Part shown: positions 50,930-58,562 of the stretch, piece by piece
Position numbering within the stretch: position 1 is the stretch's first letter
Layout: every line of letters starts with the position of its first letter
Assembly (NCBI GenBank): GCA_022766245.1
Contig: JALEPL010000022.1
Location: 62,001-126,000, forward strand
Source of the DNA: Lachnospiraceae bacterium
GTDB taxonomy: Bacteria > Bacillota > Clostridia > Lachnospirales > Lachnospiraceae
DNA: 64,000 bases
Reading direction: 5' to 3'
Notes under the pieces: model-generated
What the model was told of the DNA's origin: nothing
What the model saw: only the letters and a program-made list of their open reading frames with translations
Database searches by the model: none
Made by a program: the position numbers and the translations under genes

Positions 50930-51709
50930 ATGTCTGTCTACAAAGTAGAAATCTGTGGTGTAAATACCGCTAAGTTGCCCGTACTGAAAGAGGAAGAAAA
51001 GGAAGAACTGTTCCAACGGATTAAGGCCGGGGATGAGGAGGCCAGAGAAACATACATTAAGGGGAATTTAAGACTGGTGCTCAGTGTGATACGACGGTTT
51101 GCAGGGAATCACGAAAATGTGGATGATTTGTTTCAGATTGGATGTATCGGTCTGATTAAATCCATTGACAATTTTGATCCAACTATGGGAGTGAAATTCT
51201 CTACTTATGCAGTTCCTATGATCATAGGGGAGATTCGGAGATATATCAGGGATAACAACAGCATCCGGGTCAGCCGTTCTTTAAGAGACACTGCATATAA
51301 GGCGATTCATGCCAAGGAAATGCTTCTGAAGACTTCCATGCAGGAGCCCACGTTACAGGAGATTGCGAAAGAGGCGGGCATACCCAAAGAAGAAATCGTT
51401 TATGCACTGGATGCCATTCAAAGCCCGGTGAGTCTATATGATCCTGTTTACACGGATGGTGGGGATACATTGTATGTGATGGATCAGATCAGTGATAAGA
51501 AGAATAAAGAAGAGAAGTGGGTTGAGAACCTGTCATTAGCGGATGCCATGAGCCGCCTGAATGAAAGGGAAAGCCACATCATTGAACTTCGATTTTTTGA
51601 AGGGAAGACCCAGATGGAGGTAGCAGAGGAGATCCACATTTCCCAGGCGCAGGTAAGTCGCCTGGAAAAATCGGCTCTCAAAAATATGAAGAATTATCTG
51701 GGAAATTAG
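50930..51709 (+). CDS. sigG: Late forespore sigma factor SigG
   Basis: 259 residues, typical of SigG. The start YKVEICGVNTAKLPVLKEEE matches the SigG-specific N-terminus. Region 2 has NLRLVLSVIRRF, DLFQIGCIGLIKSIDNFDP and FSTYAVPMIIGEIRRYIRD. Region 4 ends with EGKTQMEVAEEIHISQAQVSRLEK. It drives late forespore genes such as spore protectants, so the organism is expected to sporulate. The ribosome binding site is TCGGAGGG. spoIIG genes are not adjacent in this window. Its stop overlaps the convergent bioY stop by 4 bases. Confidence 0.95.
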   Translation: MSVYKVEICGVNTAKLPVLKEEEKEELFQRIKAGDEEARETYIKGNLRLVLSVIRRFAGNHENVDDLFQIGCIGLIKSIDNFDPTMGVKFSTYAVPMIIGEIRRYIRDNNSIRVSRSLRDTAYKAIHAKEMLLKTSMQEPTLQEIAKEAGIPKEEIVYALDAIQSPVSLYDPVYTDGGDTLYVMDQISDKKNKEEKWVENLSLADAMSRLNERESHIIELRFFEGKTQMEVAEEIHISQAQVSRLEKSALKNMKNYLGN

Positions 51710-52284
51710 AATAAATCGGCACGAATCAGAGCCTTGCGAATCTGAGGTCCGATCATCATAGCCAGAATCATCTTGATTAAATCGCCGGGGATAAAAGGTA
51801 GTACGCCTGCTGCCAGTGCAGCCTGAGCAGTCATGTGTGCGGAAATAGCCAGCCATACTGTTCCGAAGGCATAGCAGACTGCGGTTCCTAAAATCATACC
51901 AAGCAGACAAATAATCATATTTTTAGGAAACTTATCGATGATGATTCCGGCAATTATGGTCATAAAGATGAATCCGATAAGATATCCGCCGGTGGGGCCT
52001 GCCAGCTTGGCCGGGCCGCTGGTTCCGCCGGAAAAAATAGGAAGTCCCACCAATCCCAGCAAGAGATAAATGATGTAGCTTACCGTTTCCTTTTTCCAGC
52101 CCAAAATGTAAAGTCCGAAATAAATTACCAGGTTTGTCAGGGAGATGGGCACCGGACTGATGGGGATGGTGATGGAAAGCGGTGCAAGAATACATGTCAC
52201 TGCAGTTAATACTGCAATGGTAGCCATATTCTGGATGGATAAAAATTTCTTTTTTGTGCTCTTAACTTCTGTTACTTCTGACAT
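51706..52284 (-). CDS. bioY: Biotin transporter BioY (ECF substrate-binding component)
   Basis: 192 residues with six hydrophobic segments. Family motifs: ISPVPISLTNLVIYFGLYILG, LVGLPIFSGGTSGPAKLAGPTGGYLIGF and the end PFIPGDLIKMILA. BioY imports biotin alone or with the shared ECF ATPases. No biotin synthesis genes or ECF ATPase genes are nearby. A BirA-like operator lies upstream, so biotin should repress it. The start codon at 52284 has an AAAGGAG site. Confidence 0.95.
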   Translation of the reverse strand: MSEVTEVKSTKKKFLSIQNMATIAVLTAVTCILAPLSITIPISPVPISLTNLVIYFGLYILGWKKETVSYIIYLLLGLVGLPIFSGGTSGPAKLAGPTGGYLIGFIFMTIIAGIIIDKFPKNMIICLLGMILGTAVCYAFGTVWLAISAHMTAQAALAAGVLPFIPGDLIKMILAMMIGPQIRKALIRADLF

Positions 52285-52353
52285 AACGAACTCCTTTTAT
52301 TTGTAATAGCTTTTGATTTGATTCGTTTGCATTATAAACTGTGCTTTATGAAG

Positions 52354-52384
52354 TGTCAACCATAAAAATAAACCAGGTTAACAA
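52354..52384 (-). promoter_or_regulatory. BirA-type biotin operator upstream of bioY
   Basis: TGTCAACC (52354-52361) and GGTTAACA (52376-52383) in inverted order with a 14-base spacer match the Gram-positive BirA operator (TTGTTAACC-type arms). The site lies about 70 bases upstream of bioY, where it could block initiation. Confidence 0.78.
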
Positions 52385-52473
52385 TTTATTCTTTTGGTAT
52401 TGACCGTGAGAAAATACCACCTCGCATTTACAATTTTATGAAAAAGACAGTGGAGTTTTGGTCCTCCTGTGTG

Positions 52474-52479
52474 TATAAT
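52474..52479 (+). promoter_or_regulatory. -10 element before the coiled-coil protein gene
   Basis: A perfect TATAAT preceded by TGTG. No clear -35 is seen. It shows that the upstream in-frame ATG at 52469 is unlikely to be the start. Confidence 0.4.
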
Positions 52480-52522
52480 AAATACTGTTAATTCAAATAA
52501 TTTCAAGAATAGCAGGTGTTAC

Positions 52523-52927
52523 ATGCAGGATTCAATCGATAAAAGAAATGAAAAGGAAAAAATCGCAAGTAGTGTCATCAAGCGCTGGAATGTTCATTAT
52601 CAGACGAAAGAGGAGCTTCAGAAACTCGAAGAGCAGAAGGAAAATGACCGGATGAAAGAGGCTCAGGAGATTCTGGACAGGCTGCAGGCGGAAGCGGCTG
52701 CTGATGAAGAGAAAAAGCGCAAGGAGATTGAGGATGCCATGAGAGCGGCGGCACAGACTCCTACTCAGGCAGACTATAATGCCAGTACCAATGCTTATTC
52801 CGGAGCTTATGGCAGGCAGCAAGTGACGGATGAGGCTACCAGGGACCAGATTAATCAAATATTGGGAGAGAAAAAACGAGATTTTGAGGCACATCTGGAA
52901 GAAACGCTGGAGCAAAATAAATTTTGA
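52523..52927 (+). CDS. Small charged coiled-coil protein of unknown function
   Basis: 134 residues. A long charged helix covers about residues 20-80 (heptad-like EELQKLEEQKENDRMKEAQE), followed by a Pro/Ala/Tyr-rich linker and a helical end QINQILGEKKRDFEAHL. No signal peptide and no known domain. I chose ATG 52523 because the upstream ATG lies in the promoter region; its ribosome binding site (AGCAGGTGTT) is weak. It stands alone before argS. Confidence 0.65.
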   Translation: MQDSIDKRNEKEKIASSVIKRWNVHYQTKEELQKLEEQKENDRMKEAQEILDRLQAEAAADEEKKRKEIEDAMRAAAQTPTQADYNASTNAYSGAYGRQQVTDEATRDQINQILGEKKRDFEAHLEETLEQNKF

Positions 52928-53019
52928 CATTTATTTCCGAAATGAGTAAAATGATTTGCGTAGCTGTGAAATACTGATCGGTTACGAGCGCGGTAAGAAT
53001 ACGAAAGGAATCAGTCAAC

Positions 53020-54789
53020 ATGAAAAAAATATTGGATTTGATTACGGATGAAGTGGTAAAGGCATTTGAAGCATCCGAGCTGGATGTAAAATATGCAAAG
53101 GTCTCTTTGTCCAATCGTCCGGATCTGTGCGAATACCAGTGTAATGGTGCCATGGCGGCGGCAAAGGAGTATAAGAAGGCTCCGATTATGATTGCCGGAC
53201 AGGTGGCAGAAAAGCTGCAGGACAGCACCGTGTTTGAAATGGTGGAAGCAGTGAATCCGGGATTTATAAATCTAAAGCTCAGCAAAGAGTATCTGGCACA
53301 GTATGTGGAAGAGATGGCAAAAGACTCAGAACGGTTAGGCTGCGAGAAAACAGCAGAGCCCCGAACCATTATGATCGATTACGGTGGACCTAATGTAGCC
53401 AAGCCTTTGCATGTAGGTCATTTGCGTTCTGCTATTATCGGAGAGAGTATCAAGCGGATCGGTAAGTTTATGGGGCATAATATGATCGGAGATGTGCACC
53501 TGGGAGACTGGGGACTGCAGATGGGACTTATCATTACCGAGTTAAAAGAGCGGAAACCGGAACTGGTATATTTTGATGAAAATTATGAGGGGGAATATCC
53601 CGCAGAAGCGCCTTTTACTATTTCAGAACTGGAGGAAATCTATCCTACAGCCAGTGGTAAGTCTAAGGAGGATGAGGCTTATAAGGAAGCAGCCATGCAG
53701 GCTACCTATGAACTGCAGCATGGCAGACGTGGGTATCAGGCGTTGCTTTCCCATATCCTGGATGTGTCCGTTACCGACCTTAAGAGAAATTACGAGAATT
53801 TGAATGTATCCTTTGAACTGTGGAAGGGGGAGTCTGATGCACAGCCCTATATCCCGGATATGGTGCAAAAGATGAAGGAAGATGGTTTTGCTTACATCAG
53901 TGATGGTGCATTGGTGGTGGATGTGAAGGAGGATACGGATACGAAAGAGATTCCTCCCTGCATGATTTTAAAATCAGACGGAGCCTCCCTTTATAATACC
54001 ACGGATCTGGCTACCATCGTATGGCGTATGAAGGATTATCATCCGGATGAGTTGATCTATGTGGTGGATAAGAGACAGGAGCTGTATTTCACTCAGGTGT
54101 TCCGGTGTGCGAGAAAGACGGGGTTGGTTTCTGAAGACACAGAACTTAAGTTCCTTGGTTTTGGAACCATGAATGGAAAGGACGGCAAGCCCTTTAAGAC
54201 AAGAGAGGGCGGTGTCATGCGTCTGGAGACCTTGATTGCCAGCATCAATGAGGAGATGTACAAAAAGATTCAGGATAATCGTACCATGCCGGAGGAGGAA
54301 GCCCGGGAAACTGCCAAGGTGGTGGCTCTTTCTGCAGTCAAGTATGGTGATTTGTCCAATCAGGCATCCAAGGATTATATTTTTGATATTGACCGTTTTA
54401 CTTCCTTTGAAGGAAATACCGGACCATACATCTTATATACCATTGTGCGAATCAAATCCATTTTGAATAAGTATCAGGAGAGCGGCAAGAATGTGGCAGA
54501 GGAAATCATTCTTCCGGCTCATTCAGACAGTGAGAAGGCTCTGATGCTGGAGCTGGTGAAGTTTAATGCCATGATGGAGAATGCTTTTGAGGAGATTGCT
54601 CCCCACAAAGTATGTTCCTACATCTATGACCTGTCCAATGCACTCAATCACTTCTATCATGAGACGAAGATTATGACAGAGGAGGATACACAGGTTCAGG
54701 CCTCCTATATCAGGCTCTTGGAGCTGACCAAGCGCACCCTTGAAGTTTGTATCGATGTGCTGGGCTTCTCTGCTCCAGACAGGATGTGA
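53020..54789 (+). CDS. argS: Arginyl-tRNA synthetase
   Basis: A class I synthetase of 589 residues charging tRNA-Arg. The N-terminal Add-1 domain is followed by GGPNVAKPLHVGHLRSAIIG (the HIGH motif as HVGH), and the KMSKS position is occupied by GKDGKPFKTREGG, typical of ArgRS proteins lacking a strict KMSKS. The C-terminal DALR anticodon domain ends with LGFSAPDRM. The ribosome binding site is GAAAGGAATC. No T-box is found upstream. Confidence 0.96.
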   Translation: MKKILDLITDEVVKAFEASELDVKYAKVSLSNRPDLCEYQCNGAMAAAKEYKKAPIMIAGQVAEKLQDSTVFEMVEAVNPGFINLKLSKEYLAQYVEEMAKDSERLGCEKTAEPRTIMIDYGGPNVAKPLHVGHLRSAIIGESIKRIGKFMGHNMIGDVHLGDWGLQMGLIITELKERKPELVYFDENYEGEYPAEAPFTISELEEIYPTASGKSKEDEAYKEAAMQATYELQHGRRGYQALLSHILDVSVTDLKRNYENLNVSFELWKGESDAQPYIPDMVQKMKEDGFAYISDGALVVDVKEDTDTKEIPPCMILKSDGASLYNTTDLATIVWRMKDYHPDELIYVVDKRQELYFTQVFRCARKTGLVSEDTELKFLGFGTMNGKDGKPFKTREGGVMRLETLIASINEEMYKKIQDNRTMPEEEARETAKVVALSAVKYGDLSNQASKDYIFDIDRFTSFEGNTGPYILYTIVRIKSILNKYQESGKNVAEEIILPAHSDSEKALMLELVKFNAMMENAFEEIAPHKVCSYIYDLSNALNHFYHETKIMTEEDTQVQASYIRLLELTKRTLEVCIDVLGFSAPDRM

Positions 54790-54813
54790 TACCCGATCAG
54801 CGTCTTGGCAAAT

Positions 54814-54870
54814 TATCCGGAAACAATGTGCTGAATGCTTGTATTCATGAGCACTGTTTCCGGATATTTT
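54814..54870. terminator. Terminator between argS and the convergent exodeoxyribonuclease gene
   Basis: TATCCGGAAACA and TGTTTCCGGATA form a 12-bp stem continued by TGTGCT/AGCAC pairing and a loop, followed by TTTTAT; it may act on both strands. Confidence 0.85.
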
Positions 54871-54931
54871 ATCTGAACAGATAATCAATCATTTGCGGAT
54901 TCATGTCCAAAATCCACAGATAATAAAACAT

Positions 54932-55687
54932 TTACATCTCCACATCCAGTTCCACCGGACAGTGGTCGGAACCAAGAATGTCGGTGTGAATTTTCGCATC
55001 TTGAAGCAGATCCTTCAGCCGCTCTGAGACAATAAAGTAGTCAATGCGCCATCCGGCATTTTTCTCCCTGGCATGAAAGCGATAGGACCACCAGGAGTAG
55101 ATATCGGTGAGCTCCGGGTAAAAATATCGGAAACTGTCAATAAATCCCTGATCCAGCAGCTCTGTCATTTTCTGGCGTTCCTCGTCAGTAAATCCGGCAT
55201 TTCGCCGATTCGTCTTTGGGTTTTTTAAATCAATTTCCTGATGGGCCACATTCAAGTCTCCACAGTAAATGACGGGTTTCTTCTTGTCCAGTGATATCAG
55301 ATACTGGCGGAAATCGTCTTCCCACTCCATACGATAGTCCAGTCTTGCCAGTTCGTTCTGGGAGTTGGGAGTATAGCAGGTGACCAGATAGAAGGAATCG
55401 TATTCTAATGTAATGACACGCCCCTCGTTATCATGCTTTTCCATGCCAAGGCCGTAAGTTACCTGTAACGGCTCCTTTTTGCAGAAAATGGCTGTACCTG
55501 AATATCCCTTTTTCTGCGCATAATTCCAATACTGATAGTAGCCGGGCAGTTCCAGGTCAATCTGACCCTCCTGAAGCTTCGTCTCCTGCAGACAGAAAAA
55601 ATCTGCTTCAATTTCTTTGAAGAAATCTAAAAAGCCCTTGTTAACACAGGCTCTTAATCCGTTTACATTCCATGAAATAAATTTCAT
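54932..55687 (-). CDS. Exodeoxyribonuclease III (AP endonuclease)
   Basis: 251 residues of the Xth/ExoA family, which cuts at abasic sites and trims 3' ends. Motifs: [13 protein letters not shown], the metal Glu in [22 protein letters not shown], and the catalytic [11 protein letters not shown] at the end. ATG 55687 is chosen because AAAGGACGAAG lies just upstream and the family starts with MKFISWN; the longer frame adds unrelated residues. Convergent with argS. Confidence 0.94.
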   Translation of the reverse strand: MKFISWNVNGLRACVNKGFLDFFKEIEADFFCLQETKLQEGQIDLELPGYYQYWNYAQKKGYSGTAIFCKKEPLQVTYGLGMEKHDNEGRVITLEYDSFYLVTCYTPNSQNELARLDYRMEWEDDFRQYLISLDKKKPVIYCGDLNVAHQEIDLKNPKTNRRNAGFTDEERQKMTELLDQGFIDSFRYFYPELTDIYSWWSYRFHAREKNAGWRIDYFIVSERLKDLLQDAKIHTDILGSDHCPVELDVEM

Positions 55688-55760
55688 TTTCTTCGTCCTT
55701 TCATTTTCATTGGTAACTATACAAGTATCCCATTGCATTTTTTTGGAATTCTGCTAGGCG

Positions 55761-55812
55761 CCTGTTCAGAGCTAACCTTTCTTTTGGATTTTGCTTGGCT
55801 CTGAACAGATAT
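55761..55812. repeat. Short family 1 hairpin
   Basis: CCTGTTCAGAGCTAACC to GGCTCTGAACAGATATA, about 50 bp, with terminal arms pairing over roughly 13 bases. Located in the divergent gap between the exonuclease and PPK2 genes. Confidence 0.8.
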
Positions 55813-55898
55813 AAAGATTATACAAAATCACTGGATAAACTGCAAGAAAAAGCCTATACTGAATAAAAAGGGTCTTATGCCAAAAAGGAGGAGAAGGT

Positions 55899-57425
55899 AT
55901 GTTGGAAAAAGTTGATTTGAATCGGAAAATGGGAAAAAAAGAGTACAAAACATTAATGGATGATTTACAGCCAAAGCTGTCCTATCTGCAACGGGCATGC
56001 AAGGAAGCAAAAATCCCAGTGATTGTAATCTTTGAAGGCCTCGGGGCGGCCGGTAAGGGTACTCTGATTAATCACCTGATTGAGCCGCTGGATCCCAGAG
56101 GATTTCAGGTGTACACCACCGCTGTGGAGACAAAGGAAGAGCGTATGAAGCCCTTCCTGTGGAGGTTTTGGACCAAAATTCCGTCCAAAGGCCGCATTGC
56201 TGTGTTTGACCGCAGCTGGTATCGGAGAGTATTGGTAGATCGTTTTGACGGGGTGACATCCAAGGAGCAGCTTGATTACGCTTTTGAAGAAATAGCATCC
56301 TTTGAAAAGCAGTTGACGGATGACGGGATGGTTCTGATAAAATTTTTTGCCCATATTTCCCAAAAGGAACAGAAAAAACGTCTGGAACATCTCTGTTCAG
56401 ACAAGAAAACGGCATGGCGTGTTACCAAGGATGATTTAAAGCGCAATAAGGAGTATGACCGCTATCTGACCATGAACGAAGAGATGCTGGAGCGGACGGA
56501 CTTTGAGTATGCACCATGGAATATTCTGGAATGCACGGATCGCGAGTATGCATCTGCAAAGATGACAGAAATCGTGGTATCCGTGCTGGAACAGGCATTA
56601 GCACATCATAAGGCTGAGAAAGTAAAGAAGCAGGAGATATCTGTCGAGCCAGAGACACAGAATGATGCGCAGCCGGGAAATGGTATCAATCTGGCTACTT
56701 CGGTTCTGGCAGGAGTAGATTTATCCAAAACACTGGAAAAAGAAGAGTATAAAAAGAAACTTGCACATTTGCAGAAACGTTTGGGCGAACTTCACAACGA
56801 ACTTTACAAATATCGGGTTCCTGTTGTACTGGCATTTGAAGGCTGGGATGCCGGAGGTAAGGGTGGTGCAATTAAACGTCTGACCCAGGCCTTAGATCCC
56901 AGGGGATACGCAGTACATCCGGTGGCATCTCCCACAGAGGAGGAGAAGGCACATCATTATCTATGGCGATTTTGGCGTAATTTTCCGAAGGATGGTCATA
57001 TATCCATTTTTGATCGCAGCTGGTATGGACGAGTAATGGTGGAACGTATCGAGGGATTCTGTTCTACTGAGGAATGGAAACGGGCCTACCATGAGATTAA
57101 TGAGATGGAGGAGCAGCTGGCTCTTCATGGCTGCATTGTAATTAAATTCTGGATGCATATTGATAAAGACGAACAGGAACGCCGTTTTCAGGAGCGGCAG
57201 GAGAACCCCGCAAAACAATGGAAAATCACAGAGGAAGACTGGAGAAACCGGGCTAAATGGGATCAGTATGAGACGGCGGTGGATGAAATGCTGCTCCGCA
57301 CCTCTACCACTTACGCACCCTGGGTGATCGTGGAGGCAAACAGCAAGTATTATGCACGGGTTAAGGTGTTGGAAACGGTTATAAATGCCATTGAGGCAAA
57401 GTTAAATGACGTAAAGAAAAAGTAG
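55899..57425 (+). CDS. Polyphosphate kinase 2 family, tandem-domain (polyphosphate:AMP phosphotransferase type)
   Basis: 508 residues made of two PPK2 domains. Domain 1 (about 1-240) has EGLGAAGKGTLINHL and FDRSWYRRVLVDR; domain 2 (about 260-505) has EGWDAGGKGGAIKRL and FDRSWYGRVMVERIEGF. The two-domain form is the class II PPK2 that phosphorylates AMP to ADP from polyphosphate. Domain 1 lacks the Asp of the WDAxGKG Walker A loop, as in known members where the C-terminal domain carries activity; whether it is inactive here is inferred. The ribosome binding site is AAGGAGGAGAAGG. Confidence 0.92.
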   Translation: MLEKVDLNRKMGKKEYKTLMDDLQPKLSYLQRACKEAKIPVIVIFEGLGAAGKGTLINHLIEPLDPRGFQVYTTAVETKEERMKPFLWRFWTKIPSKGRIAVFDRSWYRRVLVDRFDGVTSKEQLDYAFEEIASFEKQLTDDGMVLIKFFAHISQKEQKKRLEHLCSDKKTAWRVTKDDLKRNKEYDRYLTMNEEMLERTDFEYAPWNILECTDREYASAKMTEIVVSVLEQALAHHKAEKVKKQEISVEPETQNDAQPGNGINLATSVLAGVDLSKTLEKEEYKKKLAHLQKRLGELHNELYKYRVPVVLAFEGWDAGGKGGAIKRLTQALDPRGYAVHPVASPTEEEKAHHYLWRFWRNFPKDGHISIFDRSWYGRVMVERIEGFCSTEEWKRAYHEINEMEEQLALHGCIVIKFWMHIDKDEQERRFQERQENPAKQWKITEEDWRNRAKWDQYETAVDEMLLRTSTTYAPWVIVEANSKYYARVKVLETVINAIEAKLNDVKKK

Positions 57426-57501
57426 CATTTCACAAAAAAATCATAATTTTCTCTTCTTTTTATCACACTTAGCCAATATTTTAGTTTATAATAAGTCAGC
57501 G

Positions 57502-57538
57502 GGTATCTGTTCAGAACGGACTAATTGTCTGGACAGAT
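57502..57538. repeat. Family 1 short copy
   Basis: GTATCTGTTCAGAACGGACT then GTCTGGACAGAT, an abbreviated pair of ends in the ABC operon leader. Confidence 0.6.
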
Positions 57539-57581
57539 GGGGTGATTCCCGGCAGGATGTGATGAAAGGGAGGAGAAGATT

Positions 57582-58562
57582 GTGATTGAAATCAATCATC
57601 TTACAAAAAAGTTTGGTAAGCATGTGGCAGTGGATGACCTGAGCCTTACCATAGAGCCCGGTCGGATTTATGGATTTTTAGGTCCGAACGGAGCGGGAAA
57701 GTCCACAACCATGAATATGATCACCGGGTATCTTGGCGCCACAAACGGCAGCATAAAGATCAATGGACATGATATTTTTGCAGAACCGGAGGAGGCAAAA
57801 AAGTGTGTGGGATATTTGCCGGAGCAGCCTCCTTTGTATCAGGATATGACGGTGGAAGAATATCTGAAATTCGTTTCCGAATTAAAAAAAATCCCAAAAG
57901 ATAAGAGAAAACAGTACATAAAGGAAGCAATGGAAATGACTATGATCACAGATGTAAAAGGACGTCTGATCAAGAATCTTTCCAAAGGTTACCGCCAGAG
58001 AGTCGGTTTTGCCCAGGCAATCTTAGGCTATCCGGAGGTGATTATATTAGATGAGCCCACTGTGGGACTGGATCCCAAACAGATTATTGAAGTGCGTGAC
58101 CTGATCCGTAAGCTGGGTGAGAAGCATGTGGTGATTTTAAGTTCGCATATTCTATCCGAGGTGCGGGAGGTCTGCGATTATGTATTCATTATTGCAAGAG
58201 GAAAGCTGGTTGCATCGGATACCACAGAGAACCTGTTGAAGGGCGGTGAGGAGAAACTTCAGATCCGCATGCTGTTAAAGGGTAGCCAGGAAGCGGTGGA
58301 ACGTACATTTTCTGCCTGCGATTTTGTGGATGAGTATCAGATTGGTAAAACCGATAAGGAGGATACCTATCGGGTAGTACTTACTTTAAGCGAGACGGAC
58401 GAAGTGAGGGAAGAAATAGCAAAACATTGTGCGCAAGATGGTCTTTTGATCTTAGAAACACAGGCGGAGAAGAAATCCTTGGAAGAAGTGTTCCTGACAC
58501 TGACCAATGTGGCAGGACTGGCTGATGAGGAAACAGAAGCAGATGAGGAGGTGGAAGAATAA
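57582..58562 (+). CDS. ABC transporter ATP-binding protein (GldA-like)
   Basis: 326 residues. Walker A FLGPNGAGKST, signature LSKGYRQRVG, Walker B VIILDEPTVGLDP and H-loop SSHIL are all intact. The C-terminal extension is acidic (EETEADEEVEE). The GTG start follows GGGAGGAGAAG. It overlaps the permease gene by one base (TAATG). The best match by layout is the GldA/GldFG-like group of clostridia and bacteroidetes; the substrate is unknown. Confidence 0.93.
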   Translation: MIEINHLTKKFGKHVAVDDLSLTIEPGRIYGFLGPNGAGKSTTMNMITGYLGATNGSIKINGHDIFAEPEEAKKCVGYLPEQPPLYQDMTVEEYLKFVSELKKIPKDKRKQYIKEAMEMTMITDVKGRLIKNLSKGYRQRVGFAQAILGYPEVIILDEPTVGLDPKQIIEVRDLIRKLGEKHVVILSSHILSEVREVCDYVFIIARGKLVASDTTENLLKGGEEKLQIRMLLKGSQEAVERTFSACDFVDEYQIGKTDKEDTYRVVLTLSETDEVREEIAKHCAQDGLLILETQAEKKSLEEVFLTLTNVAGLADEETEADEEVEE

